A program made the translations under genes and the position numbers. 64,000 nt of DNA from Aquirufa antheringensis (GTDB lineage: Bacteria > Bacteroidota > Bacteroidia > Cytophagales > Spirosomataceae): NCBI RefSeq assembly GCF_004307425.1, contig NZ_SEWZ01000004.1, positions 124,001 through 188,000 of the forward strand, given 5' to 3'. Below are positions 1-8,397 of the stretch, piece by piece. The notes beneath the pieces were generated by a model. The model was not told where the DNA came from and did no database searches. It saw only the letters and a program-made list of their open reading frames with translations. Position 1 is the first letter of the stretch. Each line of letters begins with the position of its first letter.

Positions 1-608
1 TTTTATCTGGACCCTACGCGAAGGCCGGTGACGTTAGTTCTTACGAGTTTATCCAAGAGTTAGTGGCTTATGCGCAAACATTACCAGGTGATTTAGCTGG
101 TTGTGTTTGTAATGCGGGGGTTACTACCTTTGGGAGTTTTTGGGATTATAGTCCAGCTTCTATGAAGTCTTTATTGGATTTGAATATTCAAGGGACTTTT
201 TTCTTGATTCAAGAAGTAGCAAAAGCCATTCGCAAAGCGGGTAATCCTGGTTCTATTGTGGTCACTTCTTCTGTTACGGGGCATCAAGCGCATCCAGATT
301 TAGCGGCGTATGGGATGACAAAAGCGGCGTTAAATCAATTAGTCCAAAACTTAGTCATCGACCTCTCCCCTGTCCAAATTCGCATCAATGCGGTTTCACC
401 TGGTGCTACCATGACAGAACGTACGGAGAAAGACGAAAACTATTTACTGGAATGGAGTAGATTGACACCTTTAGGGAAGCCTGCAGATGTTCAAGATATT
501 TCAGAAGCGGTTTGTTTCTTTTTGAGTGACAAAGCAAAGCATATCACAGGTCAAACATTAATTGTGGATGGTGGCTGGACAAGCATAAGTCCTCCGCCAA
601 AGGCCTAA
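1..608 (+). CDS. SDR family oxidoreductase, 5' truncated by window
   Basis: C-terminal about 200 residues of a short-chain dehydrogenase/reductase. The frame is open from base 3 to the left edge, so the true start and the N-terminal glycine-rich NAD(P) motif lie outside the window. The GTG at base 63 is not a credible start, because SDR sequence continues upstream of it. Visible family marks are CNAG (the NNAG position), a Ser in VTSS, the catalytic pair in YGMTK, VSPGAT and a C-terminal VDGGW. The substrate cannot be read from the sequence. It runs towards the fucose operon and its last 4 bases overlap the end of the M19 peptidase gene. It could be an additional sugar dehydrogenase, but this is only a neighbourhood guess. 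Confidence 0.85.
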   Translation, partial: LSGPYAKAGDVSSYEFIQELVAYAQTLPGDLAGCVCNAGVTTFGSFWDYSPASMKSLLDLNIQGTFFLIQEVAKAIRKAGNPGSIVVTSSVTGHQAHPDLAAYGMTKAALNQLVQNLVIDLSPVQIRINAVSPGATMTERTEKDENYLLEWSRLTPLGKPADVQDISEAVCFFLSDKAKHITGQTLIVDGGWTSISPPPKA

Positions 609-1663
609 GACCAGGTCTTTTCTAAGAAATCAAGCCAGTTTTGGTGACAAAATTTGACGATATCATTATCCGAAAATCCTCTTTTCAATAGCAATTCAGG
701 TAGTTTTTGTAAATCAGCAATCGTTTCAATATCGGCAGGACATTGCTCTCTACCGAACCCTCCATCTAAATCGGTGCCCAATCCCACATGATTCGTGTTT
801 CCTGCTAGGTCGCAAACGTGCACTAAATGATCAATTAGCGTGTTTAGGGTTACATTTTTGTTTAGTGGTGTGGATTCCCCTCTCACCCAACCTGGAACCA
901 TCATCCACGCATCCATCGGCATGCCAATCACTGCTCCTCGCGAAATAATCTCTTTCAATTGTTCATCACTGAATTGACGATTATGATCCACTAAGGCACG
1001 GCAATTTTGATGACTAGCCCAAACGGGACCTTGGTGGTATTCCATCGCCTCCCAAAAACTATCATCACATAAATGCGTCGCATCCAAAATGATCTGTAGA
1101 TCCGTCATTTTGTGCAATAAATCACGTCCCCTCGCTCCCATTCCGCCCTTGGCATTCGTACCTTGTGCATAACGTCCCGGACCATAATGAGCTGGACCTA
1201 AGGCACGTAAACCAAATTCATAGGCTATTTCTAAATACTCTAGTGAAATTATAGAATCAGCTCCCTCTAAACTTAAAATATAGCCGATGGTATGCCCATC
1301 AGCTTCCCATTGCGTTAAATGATCGTCTAATTCGGATCTATTTCGAATAGGACGAAGATCTCCTGTTCTCTCTAATGCTTTGTAATAGGCTAATTGGCCT
1401 TGCGTTTGTGCCCAGGCTTGATCGGGACTATTCCAACCGGGTAATGTGGAATCAGGTGCCACATAGCGAGCGATTTGAGTGGCCACGACGATGCCTATAT
1501 TCCCTTTTCGTAATTCGTCTAAACTTACGGTCGCATTGCCACGATCAGGTTTATCTGTTAAATGCTTCTCTCGATCATTGATTTCTTGAATGTTAGCGCG
1601 CAGGTCTCGATTCCACTCGAGCGCGTTCATACTTAAATCTAAATGGGCGTCGATTAATAGCAT
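605..1663 (-). CDS. M19 family membrane-dipeptidase-like metallopeptidase
   Basis: 352 residues, matching the renal/membrane dipeptidase (peptidase M19) family, a TIM-barrel two-zinc enzyme that hydrolyses dipeptides, including those with D-residues at the C-terminal side. The expected ligands are visible: His7-x-Asp9, Glu133 in SLEGAD, His197 and His218, and Asp298 in GLGTDLDGG. No signal peptide is seen, so it is probably cytoplasmic. It is the last gene of the minus-strand fucose operon and its start overlaps the end of the preceding PLP-enzyme gene by 10 bases, suggesting translational coupling. Its role in this operon is not obvious. Turnover of imported dipeptides is an inference from its pairing with a D-amino-acid-type PLP enzyme. 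Confidence 0.85.
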   Translation of the reverse strand: MLLIDAHLDLSMNALEWNRDLRANIQEINDREKHLTDKPDRGNATVSLDELRKGNIGIVVATQIARYVAPDSTLPGWNSPDQAWAQTQGQLAYYKALERTGDLRPIRNRSELDDHLTQWEADGHTIGYILSLEGADSIISLEYLEIAYEFGLRALGPAHYGPGRYAQGTNAKGGMGARGRDLLHKMTDLQIILDATHLCDDSFWEAMEYHQGPVWASHQNCRALVDHNRQFSDEQLKEIISRGAVIGMPMDAWMMVPGWVRGESTPLNKNVTLNTLIDHLVHVCDLAGNTNHVGLGTDLDGGFGREQCPADIETIADLQKLPELLLKRGFSDNDIVKFCHQNWLDFLEKTWS

Positions 1664-2718
1664 AGTCTGCGATTTCTAGCTTTCACTTCCCATAAACCAC
1701 CATCAATGACTTGAAGATGGGAATGTAGATTAACTGTAGGGCAAATATGATAAGGAATCATTCGGACGATTTCACCAATAGTGTAAGCTGAGTTATCACC
1801 TACTTCCACGATGCCATGTTCTTCGCTTTGGGACTTTAATACCCAATTTGGATGATCCAGGAAGCGAACGCGATTATCTATCGGATTTTCAGCCGCCACC
1901 GATTTATGACCTAAATCAAGACAAATAGTGGTATCGGTAGGTTTTGAAATGATTCTAGCGATAATCTCTACTCCAAATTCAAAGGTGTTTTCTGGAAATA
2001 AGGCCGCATAACCTGCATCGAAAAAGATAAAGGTTCCTGGACTACACGTAAATTGGGGATTTTTGTGGTGCACCAGGAAACTAGGGGTTCCGGATACGAC
2101 TAATTCTAGATCAGAACGGTTTAAGCGCTCTAGAAGTTTGTAGAATGAGGTGAAATCAGTTTCCACGTGTTTCACCCGATCCTCATATACTTTGTCCCGA
2201 ATATGACCATCATAGGCATGTAAACCCCGCAAAGTGACATTAGGCAAAGTTTCTATATGTTGAATTAAAGCCAAAGCTTTAGCAGGTAAAATACCCGTGC
2301 GATTCATCCCCATATTGAGGTCCACAAAAACTCCTGCTGAAAGGTCTGTAAAAATGCGATTCAGCTCGGATGAGGCAAATGCATCATCTACGATAGAGGA
2401 GAATTTTGTTTTAGGATAATGGGTTACTAATTCCTTAAAACGGTCCAAATTAGGTCCGATCAATTGCATGGAAATAAGCACATCTGGCGCTTCTGAAAGC
2501 GCTAATAGTTCCGCTTCGGCGATAGTAGCACATTTGAATTTGGTGATTCCCGCTGCTAATAATAAGTCGTTTCCTTCTTTTGTTTTATGTGTTTTGATGT
2601 GCGGACGCAAGCGTGCAGGATTACCATCCACCATTTCGATGACTTTGGCAATATTACGTTTTACCCGATCAGGATATACGATTAATCCCGGGCTTTCAAA
2701 GATTTCCAAATTTCTCAT
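1654..2718 (-). CDS. D-threonine aldolase / D-serine dehydratase-like PLP enzyme
   Basis: 354 residues with an alanine-racemase-type N-terminal PLP barrel. Lys42 in RPHIKTHK fits the PLP-binding lysine of D-threonine aldolases and eukaryotic-type D-serine dehydratases. Near the C-terminus His324-x-Cys326 (YHICPTVN) sits where this family binds its metal. A His-x-Cys pair resembles the zinc site described for D-serine dehydratase, whereas characterised D-threonine aldolases use His-x-Asp. The substrate is therefore probably a D-3-hydroxy amino acid, but the exact reaction is open. It overlaps the upstream SDR stop by 4 bases (ATGA) and the downstream M19 peptidase by 10 bases, so the three are coupled. 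No signal peptide. Confidence 0.82.
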   Translation of the reverse strand: MRNLEIFESPGLIVYPDRVKRNIAKVIEMVDGNPARLRPHIKTHKTKEGNDLLLAAGITKFKCATIAEAELLALSEAPDVLISMQLIGPNLDRFKELVTHYPKTKFSSIVDDAFASSELNRIFTDLSAGVFVDLNMGMNRTGILPAKALALIQHIETLPNVTLRGLHAYDGHIRDKVYEDRVKHVETDFTSFYKLLERLNRSDLELVVSGTPSFLVHHKNPQFTCSPGTFIFFDAGYAALFPENTFEFGVEIIARIISKPTDTTICLDLGHKSVAAENPIDNRVRFLDHPNWVLKSQSEEHGIVEVGDNSAYTIGEIVRMIPYHICPTVNLHSHLQVIDGGLWEVKARNRRLCY

Positions 2719-3497
2719 GAAATCGCTCGATCTAGGTGAACATAGCCCCCATCTACATGGATGATTTGTCCGGTGGTATGACTTGATTTAGGAGACATCA
2801 AAAATGTGACCATATCGCCTATTTCTTCTTTTGTGGTCATTCGTTGACCTAAAGGTATTTTGCTGGTAATGCTGGCTAATTTTTCCTTCGGGTTTTCTAA
2901 CGTCTCAATCCATTTCTCATACATAGGCGTAAAACATTCTGCCACGATGACCGAATTCACTCGAATGTTATAATCACGCAATTCTAGCGCCCATTCTCTC
3001 GTTAAGGCGTTGCGTCCTCCATTCGAAGCTGCATATCCAGAGGTGTTTCCCTGTCCTGTTTCTGCTGTTTTCGATCCGATATTAACGATAGCCCCTTTGC
3101 TTTTTTTCAAATAAGGTAATACTGCTTGAGCCATTAAATAGTAATGGGTCAAATTTGCGTTAATGGATTGAATGAATTTCTCGTAATTACCTGTTTCTAG
3201 GCCTACTCCGTCATTTAAACCTGCATTATTAACTAATCCATCAATTTTCCCGAACATCGTAGCCACTTTTTCAACTACTTGATGGCATTCGGAGGGATTG
3301 CTTAAATCAGCCACGAAGGAAAACGCTTGTCCACCAGTCGCTTGAATTTTTTCAATGCAACGCAGATTATCTGCCTCGTTTCTTCCTACAATGGCTACCA
3401 TGGCAGATTCTAAGGCCAAAGACTCGGAAATTCCTTCTCCTATACCTTTGGCTCCACCAGTCACAATAATCACTTTCTCTCTTAATCCTAAATTCAT
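2715..3497 (-). CDS. SDR oxidoreductase, probable L-fucose dehydrogenase (atypical active site)
   Basis: 260-residue SDR with TGGAKGIG at 13-20, NNAG at 90-93, a Ser at 142 and Tyr155. The usual Tyr-xxx-Lys motif reads YAASN here, so position 159 is Asn instead of the catalytic Lys. The codon is AAT and no frameshift is seen around it. Placed directly before the lactonase and the FAH hydrolase (4-base overlaps on both sides of the run), it is the best candidate for the first oxidation, L-fucose to L-fucono-lactone, by analogy with SDR-type fucose dehydrogenases. The assignment rests on operon context and the second SDR being a better fit for the later step. The missing lysine leaves activity open. 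Confidence 0.75.
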   Translation of the reverse strand: MNLGLREKVIIVTGGAKGIGEGISESLALESAMVAIVGRNEADNLRCIEKIQATGGQAFSFVADLSNPSECHQVVEKVATMFGKIDGLVNNAGLNDGVGLETGNYEKFIQSINANLTHYYLMAQAVLPYLKKSKGAIVNIGSKTAETGQGNTSGYAASNGGRNALTREWALELRDYNIRVNSVIVAECFTPMYEKWIETLENPKEKLASITSKIPLGQRMTTKEEIGDMVTFLMSPKSSHTTGQIIHVDGGYVHLDRAIS

Positions 3498-4327
3498 AGT
3501 GTCTCTAATTGATAAAATTCGATGGCGTTTTGATGGTAGATCAGTTCTTTTTCAGACGCGTTCAACCCTTTAAGCGCTTCTTGAAATGAGGTAACCCAGC
3601 GTTCTAACGTTGAATTGACTAAAACAACTGGATAATCACTTCCGATCAGTAGTCTCTGTGGACCAAAAACGTCTAAAGCCACCTCCACAATCTCATTTAC
3701 TTGTTCCTGTGTCCAAGATTGATCTGCTGCCTCCGTCACAATCCCCGATATTTTAGCGGAAACGTGCGATAAGTCAGCAAACGCTTGAATATCTTTCTTC
3801 CATTCTTGGATATTCCCTGATTTAAGTGGGGCTTTGGCCAAATGATCTAATACGATTTTTTGTTCATCGCAGGATTCACAAAAAGTAATAGCCGATTTAA
3901 TTTGATACGGATAAATCAATAAATCATAGCTTAAATCGAAGCTGGCGAGTGTTTTGACGCCTCGGATAAATGCTGAACTAGCCAGAATATTCGGATCTTT
4001 TTCCCCTTGAACGATATGTCTAAAACCTTTGATGGCCTCAAATTGGGAGAAATAAGCCAGTCGATCTTCAATATTGGGACTTTGTAAATCCACCCAACCT
4101 ACAACTCCTTGAATGAAATCATTTTGTTCCGCTAATGCTAATAGGAATAAGGTCTCCTCTTCAGAAGAATCCGCTTGGACAGCCACGCAGCCTGTAAAAC
4201 CTTGGTCTTTAAATAGACGTTCGCTGTAGTTTGGGTAAAAATCAGCCCGAAGAACGGACATCTCTGGTGTTATCCAGGTATCTCGCTCTTCGTTGTAATT
4301 CCAAAAATGTTGATGTGCATCAATCAT
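3494..4327 (-). CDS. Amidohydrolase-family lactonase, probable L-fuconolactonase
   Basis: 277-residue protein of the amidohydrolase 2 (COG3618-type) TIM-barrel family that opens sugar lactones. Seen: His5-x-His7 at the N-terminus (MIDAHQHFW), His162 in LDHLAK and Asp231 in GSDYPVV, the usual metal or catalytic positions. In the oxidative L-fucose pathway a member of this family converts L-fucono-1,5-lactone to L-fuconate, which fits its place between a candidate fucose dehydrogenase and an FAH-fold hydrolase. Start and stop overlap its neighbours by 4 bases each. L-rhamnono-lactone is an alternative substrate, but the FucP-like transporter and the adjacent fucosidase favour fucose. Confidence 0.85.
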   Translation of the reverse strand: MIDAHQHFWNYNEERDTWITPEMSVLRADFYPNYSERLFKDQGFTGCVAVQADSSEEETLFLLALAEQNDFIQGVVGWVDLQSPNIEDRLAYFSQFEAIKGFRHIVQGEKDPNILASSAFIRGVKTLASFDLSYDLLIYPYQIKSAITFCESCDEQKIVLDHLAKAPLKSGNIQEWKKDIQAFADLSHVSAKISGIVTEAADQSWTQEQVNEIVEVALDVFGPQRLLIGSDYPVVLVNSTLERWVTSFQEALKGLNASEKELIYHQNAIEFYQLETL

Positions 4328-5163
4328 CCCTGATAAGCTTTTGCCAATTGTTTTTGTTCCCCTAATCCATCCATGCCTAAGGTAACTACATCTCCTGGCT
4401 TTAAATAAATAGGAGGATTAAAGCCTAATCCCACGCCGTGAGGTGTACCCGTGCTGATGACATCGCCAGGCAATAAAGTCATAAATTGAGAGATATAGGA
4501 AACGACTTGAGGAACATTAAATATCAGTTGATTGGTATTACTTGTTTGAAAGCGTTTCCCATTGACATCTAGCCACATATTTAAGGCATGTACGTCTTTT
4601 ATCTCTTCTTTTGTCGCTAAATAGGGTCCCAAAGGCGCAAATGAATCACATCCCTTCCCTTTGGACCAGTTTCCACCACGTTCTAATTGGTATTCACGTT
4701 CAGATAGATCATTGTGCAAGCAATAACCTGCTACATAATCGTAGGCATCGGCTTCAGAAACATAGGAGGCCTTTTTACCGATCACAATGGCTAATTCTAC
4801 TTCCCAATCTGTCTTCGTCGAGTTCTTGGGGATAATGATATCGTCATTCGGCCCAGAAAGGGCTGTCGTGCTCTTGAAGAATAAAATGGGTTCCTTAGGA
4901 ATCTCTGCTCCTGTTTCTTTGGCATGATCCGCGTAATTTAAGCCTACACATACGATTTTACTCGGTCTTGCTACACAAGAACCTAATCGTCCGGATATGA
5001 CTGGGAAATCACTTGGGTGTAGTTGAGCTAATTCTGCTACGCCATTCTGTTGAAAAAAGGATTCGTTAAAATCTATAAAACGGGATGACACATCATAATA
5101 GGTACCATCTTGGTAAATACAGGGCTTTTCAGCCCCCTCTTCTCCGATTCTAGCTAATTTCAT
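4324..5163 (-). CDS. Fumarylacetoacetate-hydrolase-fold enzyme, probable 2,4-diketo-3-deoxy-L-fuconate hydrolase
   Basis: 279 residues with the FAH fold: an N-terminal capping region, GLNYADHAKE at 74-83, metal ligands Glu121 and Glu123 in DWEVELAIVIG, Asp152 in HNDLSERE, and the C-terminal ISTGTPHGVGLG loop. In the Xanthomonas-type L-fucose pathway a protein of this family cleaves 2,4-diketo-3-deoxy-L-fuconate to pyruvate and L-lactate. Its operon partners here (two SDRs, lactonase, fucose transporter) support that role. The closing LGMDGLGEQKQ is typical of the sugar-acid branch of the family. A second, shorter FAH paralogue lies at 62,198 in a central-metabolism context. The precise substrate is inferred. 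Confidence 0.85.
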   Translation of the reverse strand: MKLARIGEEGAEKPCIYQDGTYYDVSSRFIDFNESFFQQNGVAELAQLHPSDFPVISGRLGSCVARPSKIVCVGLNYADHAKETGAEIPKEPILFFKSTTALSGPNDDIIIPKNSTKTDWEVELAIVIGKKASYVSEADAYDYVAGYCLHNDLSEREYQLERGGNWSKGKGCDSFAPLGPYLATKEEIKDVHALNMWLDVNGKRFQTSNTNQLIFNVPQVVSYISQFMTLLPGDVISTGTPHGVGLGFNPPIYLKPGDVVTLGMDGLGEQKQLAKAYQG

Positions 5164-5164
5164 C

Positions 5165-5839
5165 TTATAATTTTTTAATAACGTCCCACATCGTATCAGC
5201 TAAGAACTGATTACCTGTTTCATTTAAGTGAACGCGGTCCGATGTCAGGATACCTGATGCCTTGTTTTCGATGTTGTTTTTAGCCTCGTAATCCATAAAG
5301 GCTTTGCGCAAATCGATCAATTGAACACTATTGTCTTTAGCGATTTTCTTGATGATGGCCGAATAAGCATTTAAGTCTCCATCGTTCTCGTTTGAGTTAT
5401 CAAACTTCTCTCCGATCACTGTAGGTGTGCAGATAACTACTTGAGCATTAGCTTTTTGAATCTTCTTGATTAAAGCAGTATAGAATCTTTCAAACTTATC
5501 CGCATCCGTACCCGTACGTGAACTTGTTTTATGCCAAACATCATTAATACCGATGTAAATAATGACTAAATTAGGATTCTTAGCGACCACATCCTCTTCG
5601 TGGCGTAAGTATAAATCGTAAATTTTATTTCCTCCGATGCCGGCTCCGATTAACTCATACTGATTCGAAAGGCCTTGTGCGGCAATCATTTCGGTCATTT
5701 TGGTAATATACCCGGTCTTTCCTACTCCCGCTTGAGTGATGGAATCTCCAAAGAAAATAATACGCTTAGGACCGTCTTTCTTGAATGAACTCAGTGAGGT
5801 TCCCAAAATCAATAACAGGCAAATCAGTTGTTTTTTCAT
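5165..5839 (-). CDS. Secreted SGNH/GDSL hydrolase (esterase)
   Basis: 224 residues beginning with a Sec signal peptide (MKKQLICLLLILGTSLSS), so exported to the periplasm or beyond. The SGNH blocks are clear: GDSIT (nucleophile Ser), a Gly in block II, GINDVW (block III Asn) and the Asp-x-x-His in DRVHLNE near the C-terminus. The family removes acyl groups from carbohydrates or lipids. Inside a fucose operon and near a secreted fucosidase, removal of O-acetyl groups from fucosylated glycans is a reasonable inference, but no substrate is shown by the sequence. It is 1 base from the FAH gene and 4 bases from the upstream SDR, so co-transcription is likely. Confidence 0.85.
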   Translation of the reverse strand: MKKQLICLLLILGTSLSSFKKDGPKRIIFFGDSITQAGVGKTGYITKMTEMIAAQGLSNQYELIGAGIGGNKIYDLYLRHEEDVVAKNPNLVIIYIGINDVWHKTSSRTGTDADKFERFYTALIKKIQKANAQVVICTPTVIGEKFDNSNENDGDLNAYSAIIKKIAKDNSVQLIDLRKAFMDYEAKNNIENKASGILTSDRVHLNETGNQFLADTMWDVIKKL

Positions 5840-5843
5840 AGGT

Positions 5844-6584
5844 TTAGTTGTTTAAATAAATGAATCCACCGTCGATTGGATAATCACACCCTGTGATAAA
5901 AGCGGCTTCATCGGAACATAAATATAAAGCTAAATGCGCAATTTCTTGTGGTTTCGCCATTCGACCTATCGGTTGAGTAGCAGAAAGTTTCTCAAACATT
6001 TCTTTTTGTTGGTCTGGGTAGTTTTTGGCAATAAACCCATCCACAAACGGCGTATGGACTCTTCCTGGTGATATACAATTACAACGAATACCCTGTTTTA
6101 CGTAATCTTTCGCCACCGATTGAGTCATCGATTTGATGGCTCCTTTTGTCATCGAATACCCAAAACGATCTGGAATTCCCACCGAGGCTGCCACCGAGGC
6201 CATATTCAATATTACCCCTGATTTCTGTTCCATCATAGCTGGAATAAAAGCATACATACAATGATAAGCCCCTTTTACATTGACATCAAAGATGCGTTGG
6301 AAGTCTGATGGACTCGTTTTCTCCAAATTACCAATCTGCGGAATCCCTGCATTATTCACTAGGATATCTATCGATTTCAATTCTGCAGCAATGGCTTCTA
6401 CCGCCTCCAGTGAAGTAATATCAGCCTGATGAAAGGTGATTTCATCCGGCATAGGTTCTGCAGATGGCTTTAAATCCAAAACATGCACCTCCGCTCCTTG
6501 TGCTAAGAAAGTTAGCGCAATGGATTGTCCGATGCCGGAGCATCCGCCGGTGATGAGGACTTTTTTGTTAGTTAGTTTGAACAT
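5844..6584 (-). CDS. SDR oxidoreductase, probable 2-keto-3-deoxy-L-fuconate dehydrogenase
   Basis: 246-residue classical SDR with an intact active site: TGGCSGIG at 12-19, NNAG at 77-80, Ser130, Tyr143 and Lys147 (YSMTK), then NCISPGRVHTPF and a C-terminal IDGG. In the diketo branch of L-fucose oxidation an SDR oxidises 2-keto-3-deoxy-L-fuconate to the 2,4-diketo acid, the substrate of the FAH-fold hydrolase encoded just downstream. This is the better of the two operon SDRs for that step because its catalytic residues are complete. Its start codon lies only a few bases from the heptanucleotide repeat tract that separates it from the dehydratase gene. Confidence 0.82.
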   Translation of the reverse strand: MFKLTNKKVLITGGCSGIGQSIALTFLAQGAEVHVLDLKPSAEPMPDEITFHQADITSLEAVEAIAAELKSIDILVNNAGIPQIGNLEKTSPSDFQRIFDVNVKGAYHCMYAFIPAMMEQKSGVILNMASVAASVGIPDRFGYSMTKGAIKSMTQSVAKDYVKQGIRCNCISPGRVHTPFVDGFIAKNYPDQQKEMFEKLSATQPIGRMAKPQEIAHLALYLCSDEAAFITGCDYPIDGGFIYLNN

Positions 6585-6590
6585 ATTTTT

Positions 6591-6681
6591 TAGTCGGTAG
6601 TAACTAGTCGATAGTCGCTAGTCGCTAGTCGATAGTCGCTAGTCGCTAGTCGCTAGTCACTAGTCGAAAGTCGCTAGTCAT
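6591..6681. repeat. Heptanucleotide tandem array, consensus TAGTCGC
   Basis: About thirteen consecutive 7-base units following TAGTCGC/TAGTCGA with a few single-base changes (first units TAGTCGG and TAGTAAC, last TAGTCAT). It occupies the gap between the SDR start codon at 6584 and the dehydratase stop codon at 6748, inside the fucose operon. Each complete junction contains CTAG or ATAG, and the units hold stop codons on both strands. No spacer-repeat architecture is present, so this is not CRISPR. Confidence 0.93.
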
Positions 6682-6689
6682 TATTTTTA

Positions 6690-6748
6690 CTCTATACTCT
6701 CTACTCTATAATCTATCATTCACCATTCACCATTCACCATTCACCATT
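6690..6748. repeat. Second and third 7-base arrays (CTCTATA then CATTCAC)
   Basis: Directly after the TAGTCGC array and an 8-base AT-rich spacer come three units of CTCTATA type (6690-6710), one transition unit ATCTATC, then four perfect CATTCAC units and a partial fifth (6717-6748). All keep the same period of seven. The array runs up to the stop codon of the UxaA-type dehydratase, whose TAA (minus strand) begins the gene at 6748. Confidence 0.9.
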
Positions 6749-8397
6749 TAAAGCGATACCCCTCTCCTCCAGAACATAAAGTCATCTTGGCCAAGATCCA
6801 TCGCTTTCGTATTAATCTCTCCAGAGGCTAATTGAATGATGTATTCTAAAACTTCCTCACCCATTTGCTCTACCGTCTTTTCACCGGAAATGATTGGACC
6901 ACAATCGATGTCGATAATTTCAGGCAGTTTCACAGCTAGTTTAGTGTTGGTTGATAATTTCACCATGGGGCTGATTGGATTACCTGTGGGTGTTCCTAGG
7001 CCTGTAGTGAATAATTGAATGGTAGCACCAGCACCGGCCATACCCGTTGTTGCTAAAACATCATTTCCAGGAGTACATACCAGGTTTAAGCCTTTCTTAG
7101 TTACGTATTGGCCATAGCCTAACACATCTTCGATAGGTGATGAACCGGCTTTTTTAGCGGCTCCCGCAGATTTGATCGCATCTGTGATGAGACCATCTTT
7201 GATGTTACCTGGAGATGGGTTCATATCAAAACCTGCGCCTACCAAGGCAGCGCGTCTTGCATATTCGCGCATTAAGAAACCGAAATTGTCAGCGATTTCT
7301 TTAGTCACTGATCTATTTTGAAGTTCTTGTTCGACACCACATAATTCAGGGAATTCAGCGATCATCACCGTTCCACCTAGTCCTACGACTAAGTCTGCGG
7401 TATGCCCAATAGCTGGATTCGCAGAGATTCCCGAGAATCCATCTGATCCACCACATTTAACACCTACGCGTAATGCGGATAAAGGAGCCGGTTTACGCGT
7501 TTGTTTATTGATTTCCACTAGACCCTTAAATGTTTGTAGAATCACTTCATTCAACATATTCTCTACCCCGCTGCCATTATCTTGTTGTTGCTCAAAGATG
7601 TATAATGGCTTAGAGAAATTCGGATCTTTTTCTTTCAACTTCTCTTTAAAAACCTCAATTTGAGAATGTTGGCATCCTAAACTTAAAACAGTTATTCCGC
7701 CAACGTTCGGATTTAGGCAATAACCCGCTAATAAGGCGCATAGATTTAAGGAATCGTCTTTATTCTCGCCGCATCCACTTTCATGCGTTAAGAATTTGAT
7801 ACCGTCTACGTTCGGGAATTGGGATGATTTATGAACTAAAACGGAGGCAGAAGAAGCCGTGTCTATTTCTAGTGCTTTTCCTTCAGCTAGTTGCTTACCT
7901 AATTGTTGCACCTTTTGAGTGAATGGGTCCATTTTTTGGAAGCCCAAACCATTTAAGAACGCATTCTTTAATAATTCGATATTTCTGTTCTCGCAGAAAA
8001 CCAGGGGAATGACTAACCAATAGTTTTGAGTACCTACTTGACCATCTGCGCGGTGGTAGCCATTAAATGTTCTGTTTTGGAATTTTGATACATCAGGCGC
8101 AGTCCAATTATACTCCTGTTGTTTTCCCACAAAATCAGTGGCAGCGTGATGTAAATTGAAGGTGTGAATGAGCCCTCCTTTGGGAATATCTTGACTCGCA
8201 AGTCCTACTAAAACGCCATACATCGTTGCTTTTCCCTCTTTAGCGATGGCTTCCGTGGTGAATTTATGCTTAGCTGCTATATCATCTTGAAGCGTAATTT
8301 CATTGCCGTTGTGCTGAATAACAGTTCCTTTAGGAAGATCTTGTAAGGCAACAAGTAAATTGTCAGTAGGGTTAATTTGTAGGAATGTTTGGCTCAT
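6748..8397 (-). CDS. UxaA-family sugar-acid dehydratase, probable L-fuconate dehydratase
   Basis: 549 residues: an N-terminal SAF-like domain (about 1-90) followed by the UxaA/GarD catalytic region (about 110-549), the architecture of altronate and galactarate dehydratases in one chain. Features include CGENKDDSLNLCALLAGYC and CGGSDGFSGISANPA. In the oxidative fucose route the step from L-fuconate to 2-keto-3-deoxy-L-fuconate is usually made by an enolase-superfamily enzyme in Xanthomonas, which is absent here. This is the only dehydratase in the operon, so it most likely fills that step, as UxaA-type proteins are proposed to do in Campylobacter jejuni. Its start overlaps the mutarotase stop by 4 bases. 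Confidence 0.85.
   Translation of the reverse strand: MSQTFLQINPTDNLLVALQDLPKGTVIQHNGNEITLQDDIAAKHKFTTEAIAKEGKATMYGVLVGLASQDIPKGGLIHTFNLHHAATDFVGKQQEYNWTAPDVSKFQNRTFNGYHRADGQVGTQNYWLVIPLVFCENRNIELLKNAFLNGLGFQKMDPFTQKVQQLGKQLAEGKALEIDTASSASVLVHKSSQFPNVDGIKFLTHESGCGENKDDSLNLCALLAGYCLNPNVGGITVLSLGCQHSQIEVFKEKLKEKDPNFSKPLYIFEQQQDNGSGVENMLNEVILQTFKGLVEINKQTRKPAPLSALRVGVKCGGSDGFSGISANPAIGHTADLVVGLGGTVMIAEFPELCGVEQELQNRSVTKEIADNFGFLMREYARRAALVGAGFDMNPSPGNIKDGLITDAIKSAGAAKKAGSSPIEDVLGYGQYVTKKGLNLVCTPGNDVLATTGMAGAGATIQLFTTGLGTPTGNPISPMVKLSTNTKLAVKLPEIIDIDCGPIISGEKTVEQMGEEVLEYIIQLASGEINTKAMDLGQDDFMFWRRGVSL

Noticed and set aside
6591-6748. Possible CRISPR array
   Set aside because: Repeats are contiguous 7-base units without spacers, and no cas genes are present.
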